The notes beneath the pieces are model-generated. The model had not been told where the DNA came from and did not search any database. It was given only the letters and a program-made list of their open reading frames with translations. A stretch of DNA of 64,000 nucleotides, taken from positions 93,423,777 to 93,487,776 of the forward strand of contig OX457062.1 of NCBI GenBank assembly GCA_949752795.1. Reading direction: 5' to 3'. Position numbers and translations under genes: made by a program. Every line of letters starts with the position of its first letter. Position 1 is the first letter of the stretch. This document shows positions 10,323-21,965 of the stretch, in pieces. Origin of the DNA: Hyperoodon ampullatus (Eukaryota > Chordata > Mammalia > Artiodactyla > Ziphiidae).

Positions 10323-13300
10323 AAAACAAGAGAAACATTAGTTTCCTTCCTTCCCTTCCCCACCCCATCCTCACCCCTCTGTCTCTGGGACCAGCTTTCC
10401 CACAGACCCAGTGCCCCCCGGAAACCCCAGGATCCTTGGAGGCAGGAACCTCTATAACCTTCATAAAAGTTGACCTCTCCCAGACCTTGCCTCTGCTATT
10501 GTGTAACCGACTTACAATGATTAGCTCAGTGTTATACCTGCTGAACACAAAGAAACCACTCTATTGACAATGTCAGGCATCAGAGCAGGTTTATGGGGGA
10601 CATGCAGTCTTTGGGGACAGTTGGAATCTCGCAGTAATTAACACTAATGTCTAGGTCATACCACTTACCTTCAGGGCAAGCCTTGGTGTCCAATTTTGAA
10701 GTGAATGGATTTTCCCCCCAAAGTCCCCAGGGAACAATCCTTGTCCTTACTGCCCTTAAAGTAACTGCTTCTCCTCACTGCTGAAAGAGGTTTAGGACCA
10801 ATAGATAGCGTTACAATTATCCGTGACACTCTTTGGTATTAAACTAAAATGCTTTCAATAGTTGATGGCTGGCTTAGGTGGCTGCCTATGGAACCTTTCA
10901 TCTCTCTCATCACCTTTCAAGGTTGCCCCTGCAATGGCAGTCTCCAGGAAGAAGGCAGCCTCTGATAAGGAATTTGAATGGGGTCTCAGCCCCGTGCTTA
11001 CCCAAGGGACACTCAGCTGGCTGGAAACATCCTTCCCTTTGGTACAACAGCTCCTTACATCTCAGTGGAGAAACCGAAGATCAAACAAGTGTGATCTCTG
11101 ACCCCCACGCTGGCCACCTAGCAGGGTTCTGTCTTCAGGTCAAGGGGGATCTGAAATAATTCATGTTGTTCTCATCACAGTGTTTTGCCTCCACAGGAGG
11201 CTGTCAGCTGCTTGGAGTCATCAATCTGACACACCTTTTTAGTTCTACAGGGAGACTAAAATGCCATTTAAATCTTATTCCAACATTTCTCAAATCAGGT
11301 GGGTATTACCAAGCATGAAGGCATCATCCAAAAACTCAATTGTAAAGGGTTAGTTCTTTGGGAAAAATAAGAAAGAACATTTCCTCCTGTTTACTCTAAG
11401 ATTTGCTTTTTTTCAATAGTGTGGTTATTGTGCCTTTCTTAATCTCTGGAGATTAGGCTTCAATTTTTCACCTAGACTCCAATTTGCTCATAAATCTCTT
11501 CATTTTGTTTAACTTAAATGTTTTGGCCAACTTCATGGTTTAATAATGAGAAGTAAAATTGGAGCCTTAATGACTACTAAGGAGGGAATTTTCATTTCGT
11601 CTGGAATTAAAAGAGCTGTGGAAGGGGCAGGCATTCTGTCAGACCAGCTGTCACAACCTTAGCTGAAGCATGCCAAATTACACATTTGATATTACACAGT
11701 TCTTTATACCCAGGTACGATGACGTGAAAATCCTTCAAATCCAGCCCTACTTACATCCACCTGATTGCTGTGCCCCTATTGATTAGCTGTGAACTGTTCA
11801 TTGAATTCAGGCCACCTGAGAAGCTGCCAGGTCCCCAGAGTGTCCCCCTCACATGCTGTGCATCGAAACCAGGCAAATTACCCAGCTCCAATACGCTTCA
11901 GCACAAGTTGTATAATGGGGGCCCTGAGACCACAATTATCAGATAACCAGGCAGGAGAGAGTAGTGTTTCAGCACTTCCACTTGAGCAGACTTTAACTTA
12001 AAAGAAAGAAAGAACTCTAAAAAGTTTTAAAACACTTTCCTCATAAGTTTACCACTCGAGAAAGGTATCCACCCCATGGCCATGTAGCCTAGAATTCCCT
12101 CCTTATTCCAGAGTGAGAGGAAACACTAGCTGGGTAATTTCCCTTGTGCAGAGAGAGGGGCTCTGGTTTCTTTTGCTTGTATAGAATATACTGGGTCCTC
12201 TGAGACCGTCGGTGGAGAGGCCACTTGGCACTGAGGAGAATAAAGGGAACCGGCTGGAGATAGACCAGCCCATTTCTACTGGGGGCCTCTTGGATGGTTA
12301 GAAAAGAATAAGCTCAGATTCTTCCACCACAGTTACTGCCCTTCAGGTATGTCCCAGGCCATCTTTCGTCACCACCTATCACTTCTTTCTAAGAAGTATC
12401 CTGCAATGACTCAATTTGCATTTAACCATATATTGGCTTAGGTTAGAATGCTTTGTGCAATTAGATTTTTAATACAGACTGTAAATTCCTCAAGGTTGAA
12501 GAACCTTGCTTTATATTTTTTGTTCATTCATTTATTGATTGATAAATGAGTCCGCAATTAATCTACTCATTATTCTAGCACCTACTACGCTGAGAGCACG
12601 GTGCAAGGCTTTCTTCTTAGGTACTCCAGGGACTCCAGAAAAGTGTGGTACCTAATTTCTGCCTTCCACTAGTTCAGAATCTTGTTGGATAAGCTCACTG
12701 TATATGGAGATGAAGTTAGGTAATAATGCAATGGCGTACAGTAAGATCACAATGATTCAAAAACACAGTAAAACGACTAGAAGACAAATTTAATAATGAG
12801 TGTCTTTAGGTATTGACATTTGGGGTGGTTTATTCTTCTGCTTTTTGGATTTTCCAAATTTTCTATACGTATGTGTATTACTTTATTAATCGTAAAACAC
12901 TAAACCTTAAAGTATGAAGTAAGTAGCAAAACAATAACAGAAGTGTTGCCAAATCAAATTAAGATTCAGGGTCAAACGAGTGGCTCAGAAAGTGAGTTCC
13001 TTCTGTTTTAAATGACTTGTTTCTGTATCCTTCAGTATCTAGACAGAAATGTGCACTAGATAGATGTTGAAAGTACTTTTTTGACAATATAATAATAAAT
13101 TCTTGCTGAATATAAAGTTTGTTGATTATATAATGCCTTACTATGTCTTTTGTAATCATACCTTTCATTATTAAATGAATCTCTCCTATTATTTTGTAAC
13201 TATGTGTTTCCTATCTCTTCAACAAGACAATAATGTTTTGTGTTCTATATTATCCCCTGCCCCCGGATTACAGTTATGTACATTTGTCTCCTCTTTTAAA

Positions 13301-13384
13301 TGGCACTTTGAAGTCAGACCCCCCTGCTGACAATCACAGGATCTCAAGGTTGAAATGAAACACTTTGCTAAAAATAGTAAGATT
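10323..13384. other. Intergenic, no gene seen
   Basis: About 3 kb without a confident repeat or gene. Short open frames (up to 93 codons near 10862-11159) overlap in different frames and carry no motif. A weak L2-like passage (CATTTATTGATTGATAAATGAG onward) lies at 12525-12740. The absence of recent insertions is mildly notable and could mean constraint. Confidence 0.4.
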
Positions 13385-13394
13385 CTAGAGCAGG

Positions 13395-13600
13395 GCGCTG
13401 TGTTCAAATCCTAGTTCCACCACTGACTTCTAAAGTGCTGCAGGCGAAGTAATATAAATGGTTTCCTTTTCTGTAACAGGAGGAAAATAATATCTTCCTG
13501 TTGTGAATATAAAAATAGCATATACAAAACACAGAGCATATTATCTGGCCATTAGTAAGTACTCAATAGAAGATAGATATTACTATTATTATCATCTTAC
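13395..13600 (+). repeat. MIR SINE fossil
   Basis: GTTCAAATCCTAGTTCCACCA, TCCTTTTCTGTAACAGGAGG, ACAGAGCATATTATCTGGCC and TAAGTACTCAATAGAAG match the MIR order. Confidence 0.8.
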
Positions 13601-13819
13601 TCTTCTCTAAGGGATCATAGCACATCATCTAATCTGACTTACCACAAAATATAAGAATCCTCCCTGATATCCTTAATTTATTAAGGTATTTCTGATACCA
13701 TCAACTTGCATGCTTACAGTGTTTTGTTTAAAAGTTCTTCTTTCATTGATCTATATCCTGTATCTCAGCAATATGCATGATTAGTTCTAGGGGCTACATA
13801 GGATAAAAAGTCCACTGCC

Positions 13820-14033
13820 GGGCTTCCCTGGTGGCGCAGTGGTTGAGAGTCCGCCTGCCGATGCAGGGGACACGGGTTCGTGCCCCAGTCCGGGAAGGTC
13901 CCACATGCCGCGGAGTGGCTGGGCCCGTGAGCCATGGCCGCTGAGCCTGCGCGTCCGGAGCCTGTGCTCTGCAGCGGGAGAGGCCACAACAGTGAGAGGC
14001 CTGCGTACCGCAAAAAAATAAATAAATAAAAAT
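13820..14033 (+). mobile_element. CHR-type SINE
   Basis: Full-length copy starting GGGCTTCCCTGGTGGCGCAG, with the B box ACGGGTTCGTGCCCC and an A-rich tail with AAAT units. The 14-bp duplication AAAAGTCCACTGCC is perfect at 13806-13819 and 14034-14047. Confidence 0.95.
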
Positions 14034-14047
14034 AAAAGTCCACTGCC

Positions 14048-14749
14048 TTTTCCACGTGACATTATCCATCCTCATATCCTTCAGTGGCACCCACAAATCT
14101 CCTTCCCTCTCCACCAGTACAAACATAGCACTTAATACAGTTTTATTGGTTTGAATGGTTAGAATTAACTCTTTGCTCACATGGCTTGGGTATCATCGTA
14201 ATGGTAGGGAATGAACTAAAACGGAGTAAACAGCTACTGGAGGATCCTTCCAGATTTATAAGTCTAGATGGTAAGCTTCTAGATCTACGGGGCTTTATGT
14301 ATAATTTTACTCATTTACATTGTTATCTCTGATCACTGAACAGGACTCTCTCTCTCTGGAATCAAAAACAGAGCAGCTGGACGTTTACATCAACTAAATG
14401 ACCATTCTGGTTCATTGAGGTGTGCTGTATTAAAACCATCAACCGTCACTGCTGTTAATAATAAGAAACATCATCGGAGAACCTAATAAAAACTCTTCTT
14501 CTAGTAAAATTCCATCTCTAAAGTAATATATTTTAGCATCTCTGGTGATTTCTCAGCATTTGTGGAAGCAGGTTGTTTCATAAAGTAATGCAAAACATTA
14601 GGAGTGAACAAAGTTATAGAAATAAAGTGATTTGTTTGCTTCAACAATAAAAAAGCAAGAATCCTAGCTAATAAAAATCAAGCCTATGCAGAACCCTGCC
14701 TGTGTTCTATCCTTTCTGGAGGAAACCCCCCCGAGATGGATTGGGATGC
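14048..14749. other. Intergenic, nothing recognised
   Basis: No repeat or gene supported. Confidence 0.4.
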
Positions 14750-14962
14750 AATGGAAGATACCCTGGTAAAGCAGACAGACAGGACTGGGTTTGAATATTT
14801 GCCTTTCATTATGAGGTTTTGTCTTTTACTAGCTGTGGAAATTTGGACATGTTATTTAACTTCCAGAAGCCTTCGATTTCTCTCCTGAAAATAGTAATAT
14901 TTAATTCAGAGGGCTATCACGAGGATTAAATAAACAAATGTTTGTAGTGTGTTCGGTATGTA
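14750..14962 (+). repeat. MIR SINE fossil
   Basis: ACTGGGTTTGAATATTTGCC, TTACTAGCTGTGGAAATTTGG, TTATTTAACTTCCAGAAGCC and GAGGGCTATCACGAGGATTA mark a MIR. Confidence 0.82.
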
Positions 14963-15699
14963 GCCGATATTGGAGAAAAGCTGGTTCTTTCCCTCTGCTC
15001 CTTTCCTTCTTCTTTGATCTAAACACTAACACTTAGGAAAATAGCAGCATTTTTCTCAATTCGTCAAAACTGGCCAGACTTCCCAGAATGGTAATCAGTC
15101 TACATGCTAGAGCTATAATTTGTTAACTTTTCAACCATTACTATGTTTTCACATTTTAAAAGCAAATCACCAAGGGGAATTTCTTTCGGTTTTCCTGGTG
15201 AGTAAGGAAGAAACTGATTTTGAATATTTTGGTAAAGATGATCACAATTTTTCCGAGCAAGTACCACCTTGAAGGACTTATACTGAAATGGATAGCCCAT
15301 GAACCAAGTTTTGGTAATTTTATTTTGGACCAGAAATCACTTTTTGAGGATAATGAGGAGAGAAGGGAGAAGGCTGATGGATTTTTTCCAAAGCAGGCAT
15401 GTGAGTCAGGAGGCTGAATTCTTATAACCTTTATAACCTGTATAGAAGGCATGTAGACAGCTGGAAGAAAACGTTCCCTTGTACCTACTAATTGGAAACA
15501 ACTCTCCACCAGCTTATGAATATTATCAACCTGCTGTCCCCACCAGGTTCGTACCCAGCAAAATAAACGAAGTAATATTTTTGCCTGGCATAAATTATTA
15601 AGTTGTTCTATGCACGGTTGCTTTAAATAGGAGATGTATTAGCATATTTCTGCCACTCAGTTTCAAACATGCAACATTTTTATGTACATTTGCTCTCAG
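14963..15699. other. Intergenic, nothing recognised
   Basis: A minus-strand frame of 117 codons (15156-15509) has no recognisable domain and is crossed by frames on both strands. I treat it as chance. Confidence 0.4.
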
Positions 15700-15977
15700 T
15701 TGAATTTGCCTCATTCATTCATGGGAACCAAATATGTGCAAAGAACCCTATACGCTGTGAACAAATAAAAGATGGAAAGGGCATTTTCTCTGCACTTACA
15801 GGGCCTTACACTGGTAGGTGAGAGTAAACCCATATGATTCAATGTAGGAAGTGATAAGAGACAGAGAGAAAGGTTGGGAATGTTTAGGACAGGGAGAGGT
15901 CATTACTGCCTTGGGATGGGGATCATGAAGCCATCATGGGGAGATGACATTTGAGCTGGACCTTAAATATGTGTAGG

Positions 15978-16341
15978 CTGCCATTTGCAGTGACATGGAT
16001 GGATTAAGAGATTATCATACTAAGCAAACTAGTCAGAAAGAGAAAGACAAATACCATATGATATCACTTATATGTGAAATCTAAAATACGATACAAATCA
16101 ATATATCTATGAAAAAAAAAGACTCACAGACATGGAGAGCATACTTGTGGTTGCCAAGGGGTAGGGGAGATGTGGGAGGGAAGGACTGGGAGTTTGGGAT
16201 TAGCAGAGGCAAACTATTATACATAGGATGGATAAACAACTATATGGAACACGGAACTATATTCAATATCCTGTGACAAACCTTAATGGAAAAGAATATG
16301 AAAAAGAATATATAAATAAATATATAAATATAAATAAATAA

Positions 16342-16377
<36 letters not shown>

Positions 16378-16457
16378 CTGAGTCACTTTGCTGTACAGAA
16401 GAAATTAACACAATATTGTAAGTCAACTATTCTTCAATAAAATTTAAAAAAATATAT
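15978..16457 (+). mobile_element. L1 3' end, 5'-truncated
   Basis: Artiodactyl L1 tail: GCAGTGACATGGATGGATTA, ATGATATCACTTATATGTG, GACTCACAGACATGGAGAGC, GGTTGCCAAGGGGTAGGG and a CTTCAATAAAATTT end. A (AAAT)n/(TA)n expansion at 16306-16376 interrupts the usual sequence just before ACTGAGTCACTTTGCTG. Confidence 0.88.
16306..16376. repeat. (AAAT)n then (TA)n microsatellite inside the L1
   Basis: ATAAATATAAATAAATAAAT units lead into about 15 TA repeats. Confidence 0.88.
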
Positions 16458-16748
16458 ATAGAACGGTAGACTTTGTCAATGGAGAGTTGAATGGGAAGAG
16501 CATTCCAGGAGCTGGGAACTGCCAAAGCATAGGCAGAGGAGAAGAAAAGCATGGGGTACACAGGATAAATGCAGAATAGGAAGCGGTATGGTTTGACTGC
16601 AGGGTAGGATGGAAGGTAGGTGGGAGAAGTGTCAGGAGGAGGTTGAAAGATCAGCGAGGGCTGACTCAGGGAGGGCCTTACAGCCTCTGGAAATAATGGC
16701 AGGCTCAGCAAATTGGTTGTTTTATTTGCAACAAAAAATAGGCTAGCT

Positions 16749-16960
16749 TGGGCTTCCCTGGTGGCGCAGTGGTTGAGAGTCCACCTGCCGATGCAGGGAA
16801 CACGGGTTCATGCCCCAGTCCGGGAAGATCCCACATGCTGCGGAGCGGCTGGGGCCGTGAGCCATGGCCGCTGAGCCTGCGCATCCGGAGCTTGTGCTCT
16901 GCAGCGGGAGAGGCCACAACAGTGAGAGGCCCGCGTACCGCAAAAAAAAAAAAAAAAAAA
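16749..16960 (+). mobile_element. CHR-type SINE
   Basis: Full-length copy with a long uninterrupted A-tail (about 25 bases). The 16-bp duplication AAAAAATAGGCTAGCT is perfect at 16733-16748 and 16961-16976. The long clean tail and perfect duplication suggest a recent insertion. Confidence 0.95.
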
Positions 16961-16976
16961 AAAAAATAGGCTAGCT

Positions 16977-19900
16977 GAATAAAAATGGAGCTTCTGAATT
17001 CTGTACCTCATTGGCCAACCTACTCACTTTCATTTTAACAATTTCATTGTCTGACCTTTCTGAACATTATTTTCTGCCTACAATGGGCAAGGCTATTGAC
17101 AAGTGTTGAGTACAGAGGAATATCAACCTGCATTGCTCTTGTTCTCACTGACTGCTACCCTATCGTCAGAACGTTTTACCTGGTCACTTGTTCGTGCTAG
17201 AGGAACTCTGTTTTGCAGCTGATGGGGGTGAAGGGGAAGAGGTTTTAAGAAGTCAGCTCAGGCACCTCATCATTCAACTGGGAATGGTTGTAAGTAAAAC
17301 ACCTTTTACTTCATGCATCTACATATAGGTTGGCTTAGAAATAAATTACATCCAAGACCGCTCAGTGAGAACTAATCCACTAAAAGCCAGAAGACTAAAC
17401 CCAGCAATGTTATCTAGAAGCACGGACACAGGCTGAAATGATCATGGAAAGTGTCTTCTCTCTTTTGAAATGGACATAAGGGGCCCTGATGGGAATCTGC
17501 AGGTCTATGCTAAACTCACACACACACACATGCCAGCTTAGCTTATATAAAGGGGAGCAAAAGCAGCACAGAGAAATAAATTTAAGTCTCTCTGTACAGA
17601 AGTATTTTTTCATTGGATCCTCTTTAAGCTAGTTTTTAAGTCCCGTTACCACATTGGAGTGTGTGGGTATATACTGTCTCCGGTAATGCTGTCCTGTACT
17701 GTTTACCTCTCCTCTGACCATCACATGTCACCAGGTTTTGGTGATTTAGTATGCTTTTCTATGTCCACTTGGTGCTCCAGGATTACAGATGATGTAGAAA
17801 TGGAAGTTACATTCTGTTACTTTTAATGGAAAAGATACTAAGAATCGAATCAGAACAATCCAAGTAGAATAATTTTCCAGGCGGACTCCATGTGCTTCAG
17901 ATAACTGGATGGTTTAATGGACCGAAAAGCAAAGTCACTCTGAATGTTCCTGTACATCAGAAATTTGGGGATTTGGTTCTGCATTAATTTTTCACGTTGG
18001 TTCCACACCTTCAGTTCTGTATTCACCATCCTTATAGCCAGTTTAAAAAGTATTTGATCTTTTTTTTTTTTTAAAGAGCCATAATCCAGTTCAGATCATT
18101 TCATTGATTATTTCTCAGTTAGTCTTTCTGTATTCTGTAGGAGTTGGCTGTTCGTCTCTACAGCTAATCCCACTAATACAACTTAAAGAAGCCCAGGAAT
18201 GAGATAGTGGTGAAAATCTCTAAATAGTATTGGCAGCAAACAGGAAGAAGCATAAAAGGCGAACTGGAATCCTGCAAAAAGGAACGCTGTGGGTGAAACA
18301 AAACAACAGCAACAACAAGCTGTCTCTTATCAGAAGGGCACTGAATTCATCAGCATGAATTAACCATATTGCATTCCCAGGGAGATGAAGGGAAATCTTA
18401 TTTTTCTAGACGACAAAAAAAATTTTTAACAAACCCAAGACACAAACAGTCCTGCTTCTTCCCCTAAGCCAATCTCAACTACTGGGAATCTTTAGCCTCT
18501 CTGAATGTCTATATGGTTTGTATTCCAAATCACACACTCTAGCACTTGGATATGTTGTGCTTTACTTTCATTGTTTCTTACAAGTAAGTTTTGTCTTCCC
18601 AGACAGAGGACAGATAGTTTCTTCCACTTCTTCATTATATCCCACAGAATCTAATGTGGGGCTGTGTACTAAAGAAGTACCTCTCAAGGTCACTCACCAA
18701 TGTATGAAAAAGTCCCCACAGGGTGAGAGGTCCCTTGGTCCCTGCTCCCCTCTGACTTCTCTGCCATAGTCAAGAGAGAACACTGGATTGCACGCAAGGG
18801 TTACTGAGGAGTGGGCAGGATTCTTTAGCTAATTTTCCAGCAGGAGGATCATTGTACTTATGGGTCTGACCTCCATCCTCTATAATATAGACTCTGCATA
18901 GTCTAACCTTTGTAAACAGGGTCAATTCCCCAGACACAATACAGTCACAACACACTGGTTCTCTGACATGCTTTGTTCAGTCCGACCAGTGAAATATTTA
19001 GATGCATGCTCTTACTTAATGTATGGGGAGATTGTATACTCAATTTCTTTACGCCCCTTCTTTGGCCCTCAACTTTTCTGCCTTTTCTGATCAGGAGGTT
19101 GTTTTTCACTTTATTCCCTTTGTATATTTTTTTCTTTCTTGATCTCAGTGCTATTTCTACCATTTGTTTAATGGCAATATTCATATTTTTTTTCATTCAT
19201 TCTTCAGATTTGGAAATTGGTATGAAATTAACAAAATTTGAATGATAACCTTCTGTTAATAGTGACAGAACTTCTCTTGCCCAGTTGCCCTTAAATTATA
19301 ACAGGGTTGTTGACCTCTTCAGTTCTAAAACTTGGCGACTTTTTTCTTTGTAAGCCACACCAGTTGTGAGAGATGATAGATAGGTAGGTAGATAGATAGA
19401 TGACAGAGTTTATATTTTTTCTGTGAGAAGAGTTTTCTGAAGTCACATCGTCACCAATCTTTGAGTCATACTGTAGGTTTCCCAGGTTGTCAGCCACTGA
19501 GGACACTCCATAGGGCTAATGGTGCGGGATTTGCCTGTGGGGGACAGGGAGCCACCTTTCACAGAAAGGCACTGGAATAACTCAAGGCAACTAAAAGCTT
19601 ACTTTTCTCTTTGAGAGGCCCCATAGGAAGCACTAGCTTTAAGTGAAATCTTTATGAAAGGATTCCTTCTCTGAATTTTCCCAGCAGGTCTCTTTGTTAT
19701 TACCCCAGAGAGCTGCCTACCAGTCAGGGAATCAAATCTCCCTTATCGTGTCCAGACTGCTTTACCGCTGCACACACCCCCTTGGCGGGAGGGCTACAAA
19801 TGGTTCTCTCAAGCTCCACTCAAACCACCAACCTGCCGTGTCTGAAATGCCCCGGCCCTTTCTGGCCTCGTGTATTTGACTCCTACACCATAGGGAAGTC

Positions 19901-20960
19901 CCCCTTGGATTCCAAAAGAAAATTAAACTCCTTGGAATTCCAAACTAATAAACTTTCACAGAGTGGCCCCAGGTGGATTGGTTATCATGATATTTTGGTC
20001 TCACCTAACCAATAAGAGGGCCGGTTGGCAAGTTCCCAGGATGAATATTCTCATATAAGCTTTGGATTAGAGGAAGCCAAAAGATTTTTGGCCATCTACA
20101 TGCTCAACTTACACCCCACCTGGGTTCTGAGGTAGAGATCTGGTGACGATTGGGGCCCTGCAAGGCAATTAAAAGAAATAAAGCGAAGTATTATATTTTA
20201 ATTGATGTAATCTTCAAGCTCCCAGTGGAATCTGGGGTGATATCTGACTAGAGTTACCCTAGGTATCAATAGATGACTATTCTGTGAAAGTGCATTTAGG
20301 AAGACAAAACCCTATGAATCCTGAACTTCATTAACATGTGTATCCGTTTGGGGAGGGGCGGGGGATTGGCTCTGCCTCCAGGACTACAAATTGAAAGAAG
20401 CCACCTAGATTTTTCTGGGGTCTGAACAAAGAGCGGAAGAGGATAGGGAATGGAGAGGGAGCGAGAGAAGGGCAGGTGGAGGGGAAGACAAAATGTGGAT
20501 TTCTACTTTTATTGGCTTTCAGAGTACCTGGATTTTAGACACACCAAAGCATTCTCTCCAAACCCAAACAGCTTTCATCCATCACTAACATTTCAGGGTT
20601 TGTTTCTGTTTTATTGTAAATATTGCAGTCGAAGAAAGATAAACAGACAAGAAAAAACGGCTTTATACAGTATACAGAATCAGATAGAAAATACAGAATG
20701 GAAAAGAAAGCCGACAACCAACAGATAAAAAGTGGAGACAAACCAAGGAAGAGAACTAGCTGGTTGCAGATTCACTCACCAGCCTGAGTGAGGTGCAGCC
20801 ATGGTCCCAGCAGCTAATAGAAACTGCCTAGCGCTGTCAGTCTTATCTTTATTCCGTGAAAGAAACAGACTTTATAAAGGATTCATGGGGACGTTTATGT
20901 CACCAATCCATTTTACAAAAGTTTGCTATTGATCAAGATATCCTGTTCATAAAAACGAGG
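16977..20960. other. Intergenic, no gene seen
   Basis: About 4 kb past the GRIK4 3' end. It holds a short (CA)n at 17517-17530, a T-run at 18060-18072, and a GATA/GGTA microsatellite at 19377-19401. An LTR-like or promoter-like passage at about 19690-20170 is discussed as a finding. No coding signal is convincing. Confidence 0.4.
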
Positions 20961-21006
20961 GTTTTTTTGTTTTTTGTTTTTTTGTTTTTTTTAAAAAAAA
21001 AAACCC
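20961..21006. repeat. T-rich/A-rich inverted repeat
   Basis: GGG, then T-runs broken by single G bases (about 32 bases), turns directly into an A12 run and CCC, so the ends can pair as a hairpin. Confidence 0.85.
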
Positions 21007-21412
21007 TTCCTGCCCCACATGCGATCTGACAGTAGGGACCACATTGTCAGAAGCAAGGAATGGAGCTGTGGGTCGGGGCAGCATGGCACCATTGCAGCCT
21101 GCGGTCCATGTGCCTTCAGGTGCCCTTCCCCCCAAATCCACGTTTCTCCAGGAGGCTCTAAGCAAGGTTTAAAAAAAGACTCATGTCCTGCAGAGCTTGC
21201 CAACATTTGATGGTTTAAGAGGAAAAAGTAAAAAGATTCAAATTCATGAGAGAGAAGAGGTCAGCCTAGGACAAAACTGGCATCCTTTATAGGAACCATC
21301 GGGGTACCCCCCAGGATGGCAGTTCTAACCAATAGTCCTGGCACAAAGAAGATGTCGACCTAATGTCGACGGCAAAAACATGGAATTGAGCTCATTGTCT
21401 TGCAAAGGTGTC

Positions 21413-21418
21413 TTTATT
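21413..21418 (-). terminator. Candidate GRIK4 polyadenylation signal AATAAA
   Basis: A canonical AATAAA on the minus strand lies 1.74 kb past the stop codon. Cleavage would be expected 10-30 bases further, near 21385-21403. A T/G-containing stretch follows around 21350-21375 on the minus strand. Other minus-strand AATAAA hexamers lie further downstream, for example at 20848-20853 and near 20502-20510, so this is only the nearest good candidate. Confidence 0.45.
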
Positions 21419-21916
21419 TTAGTACGTTCAGAACAGAAACAATGTGAGGACAATTTGATTCAAGGTGGCGACAGCGGGGGAGATGGCTGTAGTGGCTGTT
21501 TAGTTCTCTCTCCTCTGAATTTTCTAAGTTGACAAACAGAAATTGCATAGAATTTGTTTTCAATCAGAAAATGAAAACTCTCTGTGTGAAACTCCCAACT
21601 GGCGAAGCCAAGCAAAGATCAAGCAGCTGCTGAGAAGCTTCACCCCTCCCGATGAGTGCTCCGGCCACTGCACACATCTCACAAGTAGAGAAGTACTTAG
21701 CAGGCATCTGACAGCCTGGAAAGCATCAGTAACTCCGATTGTGTAGATGAAAGAGAAGTGAGATGCTTCATGTAAAGTCCTGCAAGGGGGGCTACTGCCC
21801 ATGCTTAGGTGAGGACTCGAGTCCCTAGTTCCCAGGCCTGTGTACTGACTACAAGACCCTACCTCTCTCCCAGGAACCTGGCGAATTCTTGATTACTTAG
21901 GATCTTCCCATATAAT

Positions 21917-21918
<2 letters not shown>

Positions 21919-21960
<42 letters not shown>
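21919..21960. repeat. (AC)21 microsatellite in the probable GRIK4 3' UTR
   Basis: An uninterrupted 42-base AC run. On the transcript strand it is (GU)21, a known binding context for CELF/TDP-43-type proteins, and it is probably polymorphic. Confidence 0.95.

Positions 21961-21965
<5 letters not shown>

Larger units (their letters stand above)
15700..16700 (+). repeat. L2-like fossil split by a younger L1 insertion
   Basis: The left part (15700-15972: GGGCCTTACACTGGTAGG, then GACATTTGAGCTGGACCTTA) and the right part (16460-16700: GAAGAGCATTCCAGGAGCTGG, CAAAGCATAGGCAGAGG) read as successive pieces of one L2-type 3' region, separated by the L1 piece between them. Confidence 0.55.

Noticed and set aside
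13787..14062. Repeated proteins of about 70-130 residues (for example with [16 protein letters not shown]), also near 7443, 16705, 34956 and 45926
   Set aside because: They are translations of the antisense strand of CHR SINEs and recur wherever a SINE occurs; not a gene family.
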